Source: JAAXPZ01 sp965215705 (GTDB lineage: Bacteria; Campylobacterota; Campylobacteria; Campylobacterales; Sulfurovaceae). From it: a DNA stretch of 64,000 nt. Location of the stretch: positions 62,001 through 126,000 of the forward strand of contig CBDCEE010000003.1 of assembly GCA_965215705.1 (NCBI GenBank), written 5' to 3'. Each line of letters begins with the position of its first letter. The stretch's first letter is position 1. Of this stretch, positions 33,715 through 42,892 are shown piece by piece. The position numbers and the translations under genes were made by a program. The notes beneath the pieces were generated by a model. It saw only the letters and a program-made list of their open reading frames with translations, was not told the DNA's origin and made no database searches.

Positions 33715-34542
33715 ATGAGACTAGGAAAAAAGATTTCATTGGTAGTTGCAGCGATTGCAATCACAGGTGCATTTTCTGCACTAAGCGCGGATAAATTGGA
33801 TGATGTCATAAAAAAAGGAACGCTTAACTGTGGAGTGGTACTTGATTTTCCACCTATGGGATATACAGACAAAGACAATAAACCGGCTGGTTTTGATGTA
33901 GATTACTGTAATGACTTGGCCAAAGTGTTGGGTGTAAAGTCAAATGTTTTGAACCTCACATGGGGTGATAGGATCCCCTCACTGATCTCAGGCAAAACGG
34001 ATGTGGTTGTGGGATCTACTTCAGATACATTGGAGCGTGCAAAGTCCGTGGGGTTCACCTATCCGTACTTTGTATTTAAATTTCAAGTCATCTCTAAAAA
34101 AGGTGTTAAAATGGCCTCTTTTGATGACTTGAAAAATGTAAAAGTAGGCGCAGCACTTGGTACTACTTATGAAACTGAATATTTTAAATATGCTGATTCT
34201 AAAGACTGGGGAAGATCAAATTATACCTCTTTCAAATCAGAAAATGATGCATTTTTAGGTTTATATCAAGGAAAAGTAGATGCACTGATCTCTACCAATA
34301 CCAATATCGCTACAAAATTAGCATCTGGCCAGTTTGATGGTTTTGTCGCAGGACCATATGTTCCTAACTATGATGATGTCGTAGGTTTTATAGCAAAAAG
34401 AAGTGAATTGTCCTGGATCAAGTACTTAAATCTATTTTTAGTGCACCAGATAAGAGATGGTAGACTAAATGCCTTACATGTAAAACATTTTGGGACACCG
34501 GTATCAGCTGATATGGTTCAATCTTTGAGAGATAATAAATAA
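33715..34542 (+). CDS. Polar amino acid ABC transporter, substrate-binding protein
   Basis: Periplasmic binding protein of about 275 residues with a Sec signal peptide ending near FSALSAD. Family landmarks are LDDVIKKGTLNCGV, PAGFDVDYCNDLAKVLG, SGKTDVVVGSTSDTLERAK (Arg for the ligand carboxylate) and YQGKVDALIST. The start at 33715 is 6 nt after AAGGA, better than the ATG at 33709. The ligand is unknown; putA nearby makes proline or a relative possible. First gene of a four-gene operon. Confidence 0.88.
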   Translation: MRLGKKISLVVAAIAITGAFSALSADKLDDVIKKGTLNCGVVLDFPPMGYTDKDNKPAGFDVDYCNDLAKVLGVKSNVLNLTWGDRIPSLISGKTDVVVGSTSDTLERAKSVGFTYPYFVFKFQVISKKGVKMASFDDLKNVKVGAALGTTYETEYFKYADSKDWGRSNYTSFKSENDAFLGLYQGKVDALISTNTNIATKLASGQFDGFVAGPYVPNYDDVVGFIAKRSELSWIKYLNLFLVHQIRDGRLNALHVKHFGTPVSADMVQSLRDNK

Positions 34543-34599
34543 GATTTTTTGTAGAGCCTTAATTTTTTAAGGCTCGTCAAAAAATGATAAAGAGGATAT

Positions 34600-35271
34600 A
34601 TGGAAAATTATGTATTTCATTGGAATGTAGTCTTTAAAGCATTCCCGCAACTTTTGAGCGGAGCCTTTACGACGTTGCATGTATCTGTTTTATCTATGCT
34701 TGTAGGCATAGTTATTGCCGTGCTTTTGGCTTTAGGAAAAATGTCAAACTCTAAAACACTGGTAATGATGTCTAGCTCTTGGATAGAAATTGCCAGAAAT
34801 ACACCGGCACTTTTCCAAATCTATATGGCCTATTTTGGCCTAGGTGCATTTGGTATAAATCTTAGCCCCTATGTTGCCGTTTTCTCAGCATTGGTGTTTG
34901 TCAATGCAGGCTATCTTGCTGAAACCTTCAGAGGTGGATTTCAGTCCATTCCAAAAACACAATACAGTGCAGCAAAATCTTTGGGAATGACAACATTTCA
35001 AGTCTATAGATATGTCATCTTACCTCAAATGTTTAGAAGGATTTACCACCCTATGACAAACCAGTTCGTATGGTCTATTTTAATGAGTTCTCTGGGTATT
35101 TTAGTAGGTATGAATGAACTTTCTGGGGAAACACAAAGGTTACAATCTGTCTCCTTTAGAACGTTAGAGTTTTTTATCGTAGCTGCTGTGATGTACTTTG
35201 TCATCACCAAATTTGTTTTACTCTCGTCAAGTTTGATAGCAAAAAAAGTTTTTAAAGGAGATATAGCATAA
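34600..35271 (+). CDS. Polar amino acid ABC transporter, permease 1
   Basis: 223-residue inner-membrane permease with about five helices. The HisM/HisQ-type EAA loop is seen in TFRGGFQSIPKTQYSAAKSL-G and the preceding IEIARNTPALFQIYMAYFG. It overlaps the next permease by one base (A of ATG), indicating tight coupling. It pairs with the second permease to form the channel. Confidence 0.9.
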   Translation: MENYVFHWNVVFKAFPQLLSGAFTTLHVSVLSMLVGIVIAVLLALGKMSNSKTLVMMSSSWIEIARNTPALFQIYMAYFGLGAFGINLSPYVAVFSALVFVNAGYLAETFRGGFQSIPKTQYSAAKSLGMTTFQVYRYVILPQMFRRIYHPMTNQFVWSILMSSLGILVGMNELSGETQRLQSVSFRTLEFFIVAAVMYFVITKFVLLSSSLIAKKVFKGDIA

Positions 35272-35921
35272 TGAATCTTTTTACTCCTTTATCCTGGAAT
35301 GATTCCGGATTTATTTTAAACGGTATTCTAAATACGATATATATTTCGATAGTTGCCATCGTCATTGGTACTATTTTGGGTCTGATAGTTGGTTTTATGA
35401 GAGCCGAAGCCAATAAAGTGGTCAATCTGTTTTTGAGTAGTATACTAGATATTCTAAGATCTGTGCCTCTTATCATTCAGCTTATACTTTTCAGTACCTA
35501 TATTGGTGCATTAGGACATCCAATGGATCCTTTTATGGCAGGATCCATCATACTCTCTTTATATACCATGGCTTTCATGAGCGAAGTATTTAGAAGTGGA
35601 TTTGAGAGTGTACCCAATACCATGCGAACAGCTGCTAGATCATTGGGTATGACCTATTGGCAAACGGTAAGATACATAAGAATACCCATAGGAATGAGAG
35701 CGGTATTCCCCTCTTGGCTAGGTGTCGCATTGAGTGTTATCAAAGACTCGGCGCTTGTCTCTGTGATAGGGTATATGGAGTTGCTGAGAACCTCAGAACA
35801 ACTCATATCAAGAACACAACAGCCATTAACGATACTTCTAGGTGTAGGATTATTTTATTTTATCATTTCCTATCCCCTGTCACTGTATGGTAAATATGTA
35901 GAAAGGAAAATGTCAATATGA
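35271..35921 (+). CDS. Polar amino acid ABC transporter, permease 2
   Basis: 216-residue permease with family stretches DILRSVPLIIQLILF, FRSGFESVPNTMRTAARSLG (EAA loop) and VIKDSALVSVIGYMELLR. It is the partner of the preceding permease and is coupled to the ATPase gene by a 4-bp overlap. Confidence 0.9.
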   Translation: MNLFTPLSWNDSGFILNGILNTIYISIVAIVIGTILGLIVGFMRAEANKVVNLFLSSILDILRSVPLIIQLILFSTYIGALGHPMDPFMAGSIILSLYTMAFMSEVFRSGFESVPNTMRTAARSLGMTYWQTVRYIRIPIGMRAVFPSWLGVALSVIKDSALVSVIGYMELLRTSEQLISRTQQPLTILLGVGLFYFIISYPLSLYGKYVERKMSI

Positions 35922-36643
35922 TTCAAATTAGAGGCGTTCACAAATCATTTGGAGACCTGGAGGTATTGAAAGGCATTGATCTAGATGTAAAAAAAGGTGA
36001 AGTTGTCAGTGTGATCGGAGGAAGTGGAAGTGGAAAATCTACGTTACTCTACTGTATCAATGCCATTGAACCTATCAATAGTGGAGAAATCATCGTAGAT
36101 GATATCAATGTGCACAAGAAAAGCACGGATCAAAATAAGCTAAGAGAAAAGCTAGGTATGGTGTTTCAACAGTGGAATTCTTTTCCTCACCTCACCGTAC
36201 TAGAAAATGCTGCTTTGGCTCCTCAAGTTGTCAGAGGATTTAGTAAAAAAGATGCATTTGAGATTGCTATGAAAGAATTGGAGCATGTTGGGTTGGGAGA
36301 TAAATTTGATGAATACCCAACCAGAATGTCCGGTGGCCAACAACAAAGGTTAGCGATAGCCAGGGCACTGGCCATGGAACCTTCCTATATGTTATTTGAT
36401 GAGGTGACTTCAGCACTTGACCCGGAGCTTGTAGGCGAAGTTCTAGATACATTGAGATTGCTTCGTGATGATGGTATGACTATGATATGTGTCACGCATG
36501 AGATAGCTTTTGCAAAAGAAGTATCCGATAAAGTAGCCTTTTTTCATGAAGGTTTGATAGAAGAAATAGGATCACCCAATGAAGTTTTGGAAAATCCAAA
36601 AAAAGAAAGAACGCAACAATTTTTAAGTAAAGTCCTTCATTAA
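35918..36643 (+). CDS. Polar amino acid ABC transporter, ATPase (GlnQ-like)
   Basis: 241-residue ATPase. Walker A is GGSGSGKST (about 33-41), the Q-loop MVFQQWNSFPHLTV, the signature MSGGQQQRLAIARAL, Walker B MLFDEVTSALD and the switch His in CVTHEIAFA. Complete set, normal length. Its stop directly touches the promoter-like repeat and is followed by a strong terminator. Confidence 0.93.
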   Translation: MIQIRGVHKSFGDLEVLKGIDLDVKKGEVVSVIGGSGSGKSTLLYCINAIEPINSGEIIVDDINVHKKSTDQNKLREKLGMVFQQWNSFPHLTVLENAALAPQVVRGFSKKDAFEIAMKELEHVGLGDKFDEYPTRMSGGQQQRLAIARALAMEPSYMLFDEVTSALDPELVGEVLDTLRLLRDDGMTMICVTHEIAFAKEVSDKVAFFHEGLIEEIGSPNEVLENPKKERTQQFLSKVLH

Positions 36644-36696
36644 CTCTTTACCTTGCTTTAAGAGCAAGTATATTAAACTACTAAATATAAAAAGGT
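36642..36696 (+). repeat. Promoter-like repeat, right copy
   Basis: TTTACC (36647-36652), 16-bp spacer containing a CTTGCT/AGCAAG hairpin, and TATATT (36669-36674), ending TATAAAAAGGT. Homologous to 33476-33529. It may drive the RHH cassette through the hairpin downstream, which would then act as an attenuator. Confidence 0.55.
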
Positions 36697-36719
36697 ACTA
36701 CAAAAAGTAGTACCTTTTT
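36689..36719 (+). terminator. Strong hairpin terminator after the ABC operon
   Basis: AAAAAGGTACTAC (36689-36701), loop AAAAA, GTAGTACCTTTTT (36707-36719): a perfect 13-bp stem with U-run. It works on either strand. A TATAAT box follows at 36724-36729, so a second cassette promoter may overlap it. Confidence 0.85.
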
Positions 36720-36741
36720 ATATTATAATACAAGGTGAATC

Positions 36742-36966
36742 ATGGCAAAACAGAAATTTGGCAAAAGAGATGTGATTAAAGCTGTTATAAAAAAGAGTAA
36801 AAAGAAACGTACAGTTGCACAGATCACTATCAAGATAGACTCTGAGCTGGATGATGCCCTTAGTAAACTTTCTCGCTCTCTTTCTCTCTCCAAAAATAGA
36901 CTGATTGAAGACATTTTGATGGAGAGCGGTATCATAGATGAAGTAGAGGAGAATTATCATGAGTAG
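36742..36966 (+). CDS. Ribbon-helix-helix DNA-binding protein, antitoxin-like
   Basis: 74 residues. A Lys/Arg-rich N-terminus (about 1-25) leads into a ribbon-helix-helix unit: strand QITIKIDSEL, helix DDALSKLSRSLSL, helix SKNRLIEDILMESGI. Such proteins repress their own operon and often serve as antitoxins. AAGGTGA precedes ATG. It overlaps the unknown gene behind it by 8 bp. A toxin-antitoxin role is inferred from layout only. Confidence 0.72.
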   Translation: MAKQKFGKRDVIKAVIKKSKKKRTVAQITIKIDSELDDALSKLSRSLSLSKNRLIEDILMESGIIDEVEENYHE

Positions 36967-37603
36967 ATTTCCTGTACAGACCATGATTACTGATGCGATG
37001 CTACGTGGTACTATTAAAGCAGCAGAAAACTTTCTCAGTTGGACAAATAATAGACTCTTTTTATCTCATGGCCCTAATCATATTATCTCTATTTATGTGG
37101 CGCAAGAGATTGCAGCATTAGGAGATGCTCCTGAGATATTTATAGATGCCACTATTAGTGACATACTGCGATGTGCCTTACCTGATCGTGAAGCATATAC
37201 AGGATTCATGCACAAAAATAGGCTTGCACGAGGGACATTTAGCATCACATTGGATGAGAGATTTGATCATCAAAATGATGAAGATTCTATATCCAAGGTC
37301 ATTATGAGTATTAACAATGGTGTGAGAAATGCAAAACTGGAGTATCTTAATGAGATAGAGGTGATTTGCAAAATGCTAGATTGTGATACTTCCTTGGAGT
37401 ATGGGATATTTGGTTTTTATTCTGATTTATCCATCACTGCTAGAAAGAAACTGGACAAACGAATACCTGAATTCATCAAAAGTTTTGATGCAGTTGTTGA
37501 TGGGTTTCCTGCATTGCGATCTAAATATATTGGCAGTGATATCCAAAGAATAGATGAGAGTGGAGAGTGGGCAGCGGGCTGCTACATCATCGAGCCCATA
37601 TAG
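36959..37603 (+). CDS. Unknown protein, partner of the RHH protein
   Basis: 214 residues, soluble, mixed alpha/beta. I do not recognise the family. Notable parts are WTNNRLFLSHGPNHIISIYV near the start, an acidic middle (DERFDHQNDEDS) and the end GEWAAGCYIIEPI. There is no PIN, RelE, MazF or HipA motif. The overlap with the RHH gene suggests a two-gene module. A related C-terminus remains at 33625-33693 behind a similar promoter repeat. It could be a toxin, or a structural protein whose expression the RHH protein controls. Confidence 0.65.
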   Translation: MSRFPVQTMITDAMLRGTIKAAENFLSWTNNRLFLSHGPNHIISIYVAQEIAALGDAPEIFIDATISDILRCALPDREAYTGFMHKNRLARGTFSITLDERFDHQNDEDSISKVIMSINNGVRNAKLEYLNEIEVICKMLDCDTSLEYGIFGFYSDLSITARKKLDKRIPEFIKSFDAVVDGFPALRSKYIGSDIQRIDESGEWAAGCYIIEPI

Positions 37604-37634
37604 CGTATATTGAATACAACAATAGGAAGAAGAA

Positions 37635-40600
37635 ATGGAAAATAACGACATTGTAATGTATCGTGCCATCGAATTGGCAGAGAAATGGCAAGAAAGAGCA
37701 TCAGAAAAAATATCAAACTTTGAGAAAAAATTTCATGAAAAAATGAAAAAGATGTTTGCTCGTCCTATGGACAAAGTACTCTTGATTGACCTGATGGATC
37801 AGTGTTTCAGGACAAAAAACAATGCCAGAGTAGCCGATCAAGTGGAGTATATCTTTGACAAATATGGCATGGCAACATTCTTCTCAACACCGGAGAAGTT
37901 TTTGATCTTTTTGTTTAGAAATGTGGGGGTGTATCTGCCTGATATCTCTGTACCGCTTTTTATCAAGAGTGTCAGGGATGATACTGATACTGTCGTGCTC
38001 AAGGGAGAAGATGATCTGCTCAATGCACACTTGCAAAAGAGAAAAGCAGAAGGTACCAGAGTCAATATCAACATGATCGGTGAAATCGTACTGGGAGAAG
38101 AGGAGGCACAGGAGAGAATAGCAAAGTATTTGGATATCCTGACCAACCCAAACATAGACTATATGTCTATCAAGATTTCAACCCTGTTTTCTCAGATCAA
38201 TCCTATCTCCTATGAAAATACGATCGATGAGTTTTCTGCAAGACTGTCCAAGATTTTCGCTCAGGCAAAAAAGTATGCTTTTACCAATGCAAAAGGGAAG
38301 CAGGAGAATAAATTTATCAATCTGGATATGGAGGAGTATAGAGATGTCTCTTTGACAGTGGAGACATTCAAGAGAGTACTTGACCAGCCAGAGTTCAAAG
38401 ACTTCAAAGCAGGTATTGTACTCCAAGCCTACCTGCCTGATTCTCACCTCTGGCAAGTTAAGCTCACAGACTGGGCAAAGCAGAGAGTCACCAATGGTGG
38501 TGCACCGATCAAGATCCGTCTGGTCAAGGGTGCCAATATGGAGATGGAGGAGACAGAGGCAGGGCTCAGACACTGGGAGACCTGTCCCTATACGAAAAAA
38601 CTCGATACAGACAGTAACTACAAGGTCATGTTAGAGTATGCCCTCCGGCCTGAAAATGCACCTTATGTCAATCTAGGGGTCGCCTCACACAATCTCTTCG
38701 AGCTTGCCTACGGGTATGAGACTGCCAAAGAGAATGCCGTCTTGGAGCACTTCTCTATGGAGATGTTAGAGGGTATGAGTGAATCTGCAAGAGTTGCGAT
38801 CAAAGAGCTCAGTGGTGAAGTGATCCTCTATGGCCCTGCTGCCAAGAAAGAGCAGTTTACCAATGCGATTGCGTATCTGGTCAGAAGATTTGATGAAAAC
38901 ACGGGTACAGAGAACTTTATCCGTTATTCATTTGGACTAGAGGCAGGAAGTGCGGATTGGGAGATGCTCAAAAAGCAGTTTATCGCCTCTTTCGCAAACA
39001 AAAAAGAGCTCTTTATCGGGGCAAAGAGAACGCAAAATAGACTTACCGAAAACTGGGATGAGTATAAGGGTGGAAGCTTCTATACCAAGAAGTTCCAAGG
39101 AGAGCCCGATACCGACTTCATCCTGCCTCCCAACAAGCAGTGGGCTGAAGGTATCCGAAACAAGTGGATGAAGAAAAAAGGCGAAGAGGTAGAGACTGCT
39201 CCTGTGGTGATCGCTGGAGAAGCGTTGACAGGTGATCGTACAGTCAAAGAGGTGATGGATAAATCTCAGCTTGCAGAGGGTGTGATCTGCGGCAAGTACA
39301 CTGTACCTACGGCAGAGGATATGGAGAGGGCTGTGGAGGTAGCTGCTGCAGACCCTGATGGATGGAGAGATGCCACCCATGCGTATCGATGTGAGATGCT
39401 TTCTCGTGTTGCCAATGAAGTGAGAAAGAAGAGAGCAGATCTCATCGGTGTAGCCTCAGCAGAAGTAGGAAAGGTCATCACGGAGACTGATGTAGAGGTC
39501 AGTGAAGCGATCGACTTTCTTGAGTTTTATGGCTATGGCATAGAGTATTTTGAGCACTTTGAGAATCTAGCATTCAAGGGCAAGGGTGTAGGAGTGATCA
39601 CACCTCCGTGGAATTTCCCTATCGCTATCCCCATGGGTGGTGTGTCTGCGGCACTTGCCGCAGGCAACACAGTGATCATCAAGCCAGCTTCTATCGCAGC
39701 ACTTTGTGCCTATGAGCTATGTAAATGTTTTTGGGATGCAGGGATCAGTAAAAATGTACTCCAGTTTGCACCCGCACCAGGCAGACTGGCAGGTAAGCAT
39801 CTGGTGGAGAACCCCAAAGTAGACTTTGTGATCTTGACAGGAGGGGAGGATACGGCATACGCTATGCTGGATGCCAGACCAGACCTCTTCTTGACTGCGG
39901 AGACTGGGGGAAAGGATGCGACGATAGTCACAGCGATGGCTGACCGTGAGCAAGCGATCAAAAATGTCGTTGCCAGTGCCTTTAACAACAGTGGACAAAA
40001 GTGTTCAGCCACGTCACTGTTGATCCTCGAGGATGAAGTGTATCATGATGAGGGCTTCAAGTCTGCACTCAAGGATGCTGCAGAGAGTCTAGAGGTTGGT
40101 TCGGTATGGAACTATGTCAACAGGATCGCTACACTGGCAAACAAAGTAGAGGGAGACCTCAAAAAAGCGATAGACACCAATGAAAGTGGTGAAGAGTGGC
40201 TGCTGGAACCTACCTATGCCCAAGAGAATGAATATATGCTGAGACCTGCTATCAAGTGGGGTGTTGGGGATGGAAACTTCTGCCATATGAACGAGCTCTT
40301 CGGTCCTGTACTCTCTGTAATGCATGCCAAAAACCTAGAGCATGCTATTGATCTGGTCAACAAAACAGGCTATGGGCTCACCTCCGGTATCGAGTCACTC
40401 GATGCGAGAGAGGTGGATCGCTGGAGAGAGACCATCAGGGCTGGTAACCTCTATATCAATCGTAGTACTACGGGGGCGATCGTGCTCCGACAGCCATTTG
40501 GCGGCATGGGCAAATCTGCTATCGGTGCGGGTAGAAAGGTAGGCATATTTAACTACATTACACAGTTCATGGATTTTACAGAAGTTGATACTCCCAAATC

Positions 40601-41237
40601 TGACAAAAGCTATGCCCATTCACTGGTGTCACTGGTCAAGAAATGGCAAGAGACAGCAGAGCAGGGTGCCTATGCAGAATTCAAAGAGGATTTCTCCCAG
40701 CTTGGTAGCGCACTGCAGAGCTATCTCAAAAACTACCAAGAGGAGTTTGCTGTCGAGCATGACTACTTCAAACTACGTGGCGAAGACAATATCTTCCGTT
40801 ACCTTCCACTCAAACATGTGGCCGTACGTGTGACAGAGAGTGACACACTCTTTGATGTGATGAGCAGGGTGCTGGCTGCGAATGTGAGTGGTGTCTCTCT
40901 TCACATCAGTATCGATAACGCTTTGGCAAACAGTGTGGTGACCTTTCTCTATGAAAACAAGGATGCCTTTATCACCTCAAAGGATACGATAAGCAGAGAG
41001 GATGAAGAGGCCTTTGTACAATGCTTTGCAACCGTAGATAAAGTGATCTATGGTGATATCTCTAGGGTGAGCCAGTATGTATTTGAAGCGGCTGCAAAGC
41101 GTGCCAAGTTTATCGTCAGAGCCAAGCCTATGATGGAGGGAAGACTGGAGCTTCTAAACTATTTTGAAGAGCAGAGCATCTCTCATAGCTACCACAGGTA
41201 TGGAAACCTGGGTGCTAGAGCGTTGAAAAACGCGTAG
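37635..41237 (+). CDS. putA: Bifunctional proline dehydrogenase / P5C dehydrogenase PutA
   Basis: 1200-residue enzyme oxidising proline to glutamate and feeding electrons to quinone through FAD. The PRODH barrel lies at about 60-440 (IKIRLVKGANMEME, YEYALRPEN-like region). The aldehyde dehydrogenase domain is at about 540-1000, with GVITPPWNFPIAIPMGG, the Glu in LTAETGGKDAT near 754 and the catalytic Cys in NNSGQKCSATS near 793. A C-terminal extension of about 190 residues follows. There is no N-terminal RHH repressor domain, so it is not a trifunctional PutA. The nearby ABC transporter may supply substrate. Confidence 0.95.
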   Translation: MENNDIVMYRAIELAEKWQERASEKISNFEKKFHEKMKKMFARPMDKVLLIDLMDQCFRTKNNARVADQVEYIFDKYGMATFFSTPEKFLIFLFRNVGVYLPDISVPLFIKSVRDDTDTVVLKGEDDLLNAHLQKRKAEGTRVNINMIGEIVLGEEEAQERIAKYLDILTNPNIDYMSIKISTLFSQINPISYENTIDEFSARLSKIFAQAKKYAFTNAKGKQENKFINLDMEEYRDVSLTVETFKRVLDQPEFKDFKAGIVLQAYLPDSHLWQVKLTDWAKQRVTNGGAPIKIRLVKGANMEMEETEAGLRHWETCPYTKKLDTDSNYKVMLEYALRPENAPYVNLGVASHNLFELAYGYETAKENAVLEHFSMEMLEGMSESARVAIKELSGEVILYGPAAKKEQFTNAIAYLVRRFDENTGTENFIRYSFGLEAGSADWEMLKKQFIASFANKKELFIGAKRTQNRLTENWDEYKGGSFYTKKFQGEPDTDFILPPNKQWAEGIRNKWMKKKGEEVETAPVVIAGEALTGDRTVKEVMDKSQLAEGVICGKYTVPTAEDMERAVEVAAADPDGWRDATHAYRCEMLSRVANEVRKKRADLIGVASAEVGKVITETDVEVSEAIDFLEFYGYGIEYFEHFENLAFKGKGVGVITPPWNFPIAIPMGGVSAALAAGNTVIIKPASIAALCAYELCKCFWDAGISKNVLQFAPAPGRLAGKHLVENPKVDFVILTGGEDTAYAMLDARPDLFLTAETGGKDATIVTAMADREQAIKNVVASAFNNSGQKCSATSLLILEDEVYHDEGFKSALKDAAESLEVGSVWNYVNRIATLANKVEGDLKKAIDTNESGEEWLLEPTYAQENEYMLRPAIKWGVGDGNFCHMNELFGPVLSVMHAKNLEHAIDLVNKTGYGLTSGIESLDAREVDRWRETIRAGNLYINRSTTGAIVLRQPFGGMGKSAIGAGRKVGIFNYITQFMDFTEVDTPKSDKSYAHSLVSLVKKWQETAEQGAYAEFKEDFSQLGSALQSYLKNYQEEFAVEHDYFKLRGEDNIFRYLPLKHVAVRVTESDTLFDVMSRVLAANVSGVSLHISIDNALANSVVTFLYENKDAFITSKDTISREDEEAFVQCFATVDKVIYGDISRVSQYVFEAAAKRAKFIVRAKPMMEGRLELLNYFEEQSISHSYHRYGNLGARALKNA

Positions 41238-41250
41238 GCATCTAAGCCTA
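41235..41250 (+). terminator. Short hairpin overlapping the putA stop
   Basis: TAGGC (including the stop codon) pairs with GCCTA over a 6-nt loop. The stem is weak and there is no clear U-run, so this is only a possible terminator. Confidence 0.3.
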
Positions 41251-41309
41251 TAGCCAATGACCTGTTTATATACTTTTGCTATCATCAAAAAAAGAATTAG
41301 AGGAGAAGA

Positions 41310-42449
41310 TTGATGAAGAAGTTTCTGCTTTTAATGATAGTGATGATCGTGGGTCTCCATGCAGATACTATAGCTGATGCAGACGATAAGCCAATCGTAG
41401 AGGTGGTATTTGTGCTCGATACCACAGGGAGTATGAGTGCTATGCTCAATACCGCCAAAGATAAGATATGGTCGATAGCTACCAGTCTCGCGCAGAGTAC
41501 TGTGGCTCCTGAAATCAGGATGGGTTTGGTCGCATACCGTGATCGAGGGGATACCTATGTGACCAAGATTGTAAATCTCAGTACAGATTTGGATGATGTC
41601 TATAGTAAGCTTCTAGAGTTCAGATCTAGAGGTGGTGGGGATGCTCCCGAGAGTGTCAATCAGGCACTTTATGAGGCAGTAGAGGATATCTCATGGTCCA
41701 AATCCTCGAATGCATACAGGGTGATATTTTTAGTGGGTGATCAGCCTCCGCATATGGATTACGACAATGATATTCCCTATATGGTGAGTTGTGAGAGAGC
41801 CAATGAAAAGGGTATTGTCATTAACACCATACAGATGGGTGGTGAGATGCGCACAGAAGATATATGGAGAGACATCGTACACCGTGTTAATGGAGAGTAT
41901 ATCAGGGTAGATAGACGTGCCAATGGTTTGCAGATAGAGACCCCGTTTGATGCAGATATTGCTACATTTAGTGATATGATAGAGGCTGAGAGAATTTATT
42001 ATGGTAGTGAGCGCGAACAAAAAGTTTCCAATGATCGAATTGTCAAATCAAAAGTGATGCGTAAAAAACTCACTAGCAGTGTCAAGGCACGCAGAAGTAG
42101 CTATAATTTTAGTGAAAGTGGTAAGAAAAACCTCTATGGCTCCAAAGAGCTGGTAGAAGATATTGCAAGCAATAAAATCAGTTTAGAGCGTTTGGATAAA
42201 AAAAGATTGCCTAAAAAGATGCAGAAAATGAGTAGAAAAGAGCAAAAAACATATATTGCTCAAAAATCCAAAAAGCGTAAAGAGCTCAAAGCCAAGATAT
42301 TGGCACTCCAGGAAAAGAGAAAAGCTTATATCGCTAAAAAGGTAGACAAGAAAAGCATCAAAGGTTCATTCTCTTATAAAATATACAACACGATCAAGAA
42401 GCAGGCAAAGAAGCAAAATATCATTTACAAGGCTACAGTACAGAACTAA
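41310..42449 (+). CDS. Exported VWA-domain protein with Lys-rich tail
   Basis: 379 residues. A signal peptide ends near GLHADT. The VWA domain (about 28-210) has the MIDAS motif DTTGSMS, a Thr/Asp pair in later loops, and VGDQPPHMDYD. From about 235 the protein is very rich in Lys/Arg and helical (coiled-coil-like, with repeated KK and EKRK). It probably binds a protein ligand through Mg; the basic tail might contact nucleic acid or anionic lipid. ATG at 41313 is equally possible. The gene end overlaps the convergent GNAT gene by 17 bp. Confidence 0.75.
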   Translation: MMKKFLLLMIVMIVGLHADTIADADDKPIVEVVFVLDTTGSMSAMLNTAKDKIWSIATSLAQSTVAPEIRMGLVAYRDRGDTYVTKIVNLSTDLDDVYSKLLEFRSRGGGDAPESVNQALYEAVEDISWSKSSNAYRVIFLVGDQPPHMDYDNDIPYMVSCERANEKGIVINTIQMGGEMRTEDIWRDIVHRVNGEYIRVDRRANGLQIETPFDADIATFSDMIEAERIYYGSEREQKVSNDRIVKSKVMRKKLTSSVKARRSSYNFSESGKKNLYGSKELVEDIASNKISLERLDKKRLPKKMQKMSRKEQKTYIAQKSKKRKELKAKILALQEKRKAYIAKKVDKKSIKGSFSYKIYNTIKKQAKKQNIIYKATVQN

Positions 42450-42864
42450 CTAGATCAGAGAGGAGCAACCCCATACTCACACGCTCCTCTACCTCAAACC
42501 CCAATGAGGCATAAAATGCAGTGACTTCTGTGTTGCCTGCACGTATTTGTAGATTGACCTTGGTACAACCTAGCCCTTTGAGCACATCTATGGAGTACTT
42601 GATGAGTGCAGTACCTATACCTTTGTGTCTCGCTTTTGGAGAGACACCGACCGTATATAACCATCCACGAATCCCATCATATCCTGCGATACACATACCC
42701 ATGAGAGTCCCCTCATGCTCAGCTACAAATATGAGTTCATCTACTGCTAGTTTGGCATCTATGGCGGAAGAGGGTTCATTGTGTGGAGCAGGATTGGGAA
42801 AGATACTGTTCCATAGCTTGATGAGGTCGTTTCGATCTTTATCTTGGTAGGGTCGTATGGTCAT
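42433..42864 (-). CDS. GNAT-family acetyltransferase (YpeA-like)
   Basis: 143 residues of a GNAT fold: TIRPYQDKDRNDLIKLWNSI at the start, VGVSPKARHKGIGTALI (acetyl-CoA-binding R/Q-x-x-G-x-G/A loop) and AFYASLGFEVEERVSMG near the end. It is similar to YpeA. Substrate unknown. It converges with the VWA gene. Confidence 0.85.
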   Translation of the reverse strand: MTIRPYQDKDRNDLIKLWNSIFPNPAPHNEPSSAIDAKLAVDELIFVAEHEGTLMGMCIAGYDGIRGWLYTVGVSPKARHKGIGTALIKYSIDVLKGLGCTKVNLQIRAGNTEVTAFYASLGFEVEERVSMGLLLSDLVSSVL

Positions 42865-42892
42865 GTCAAACTTCTTTCTCCAGATTCATATT

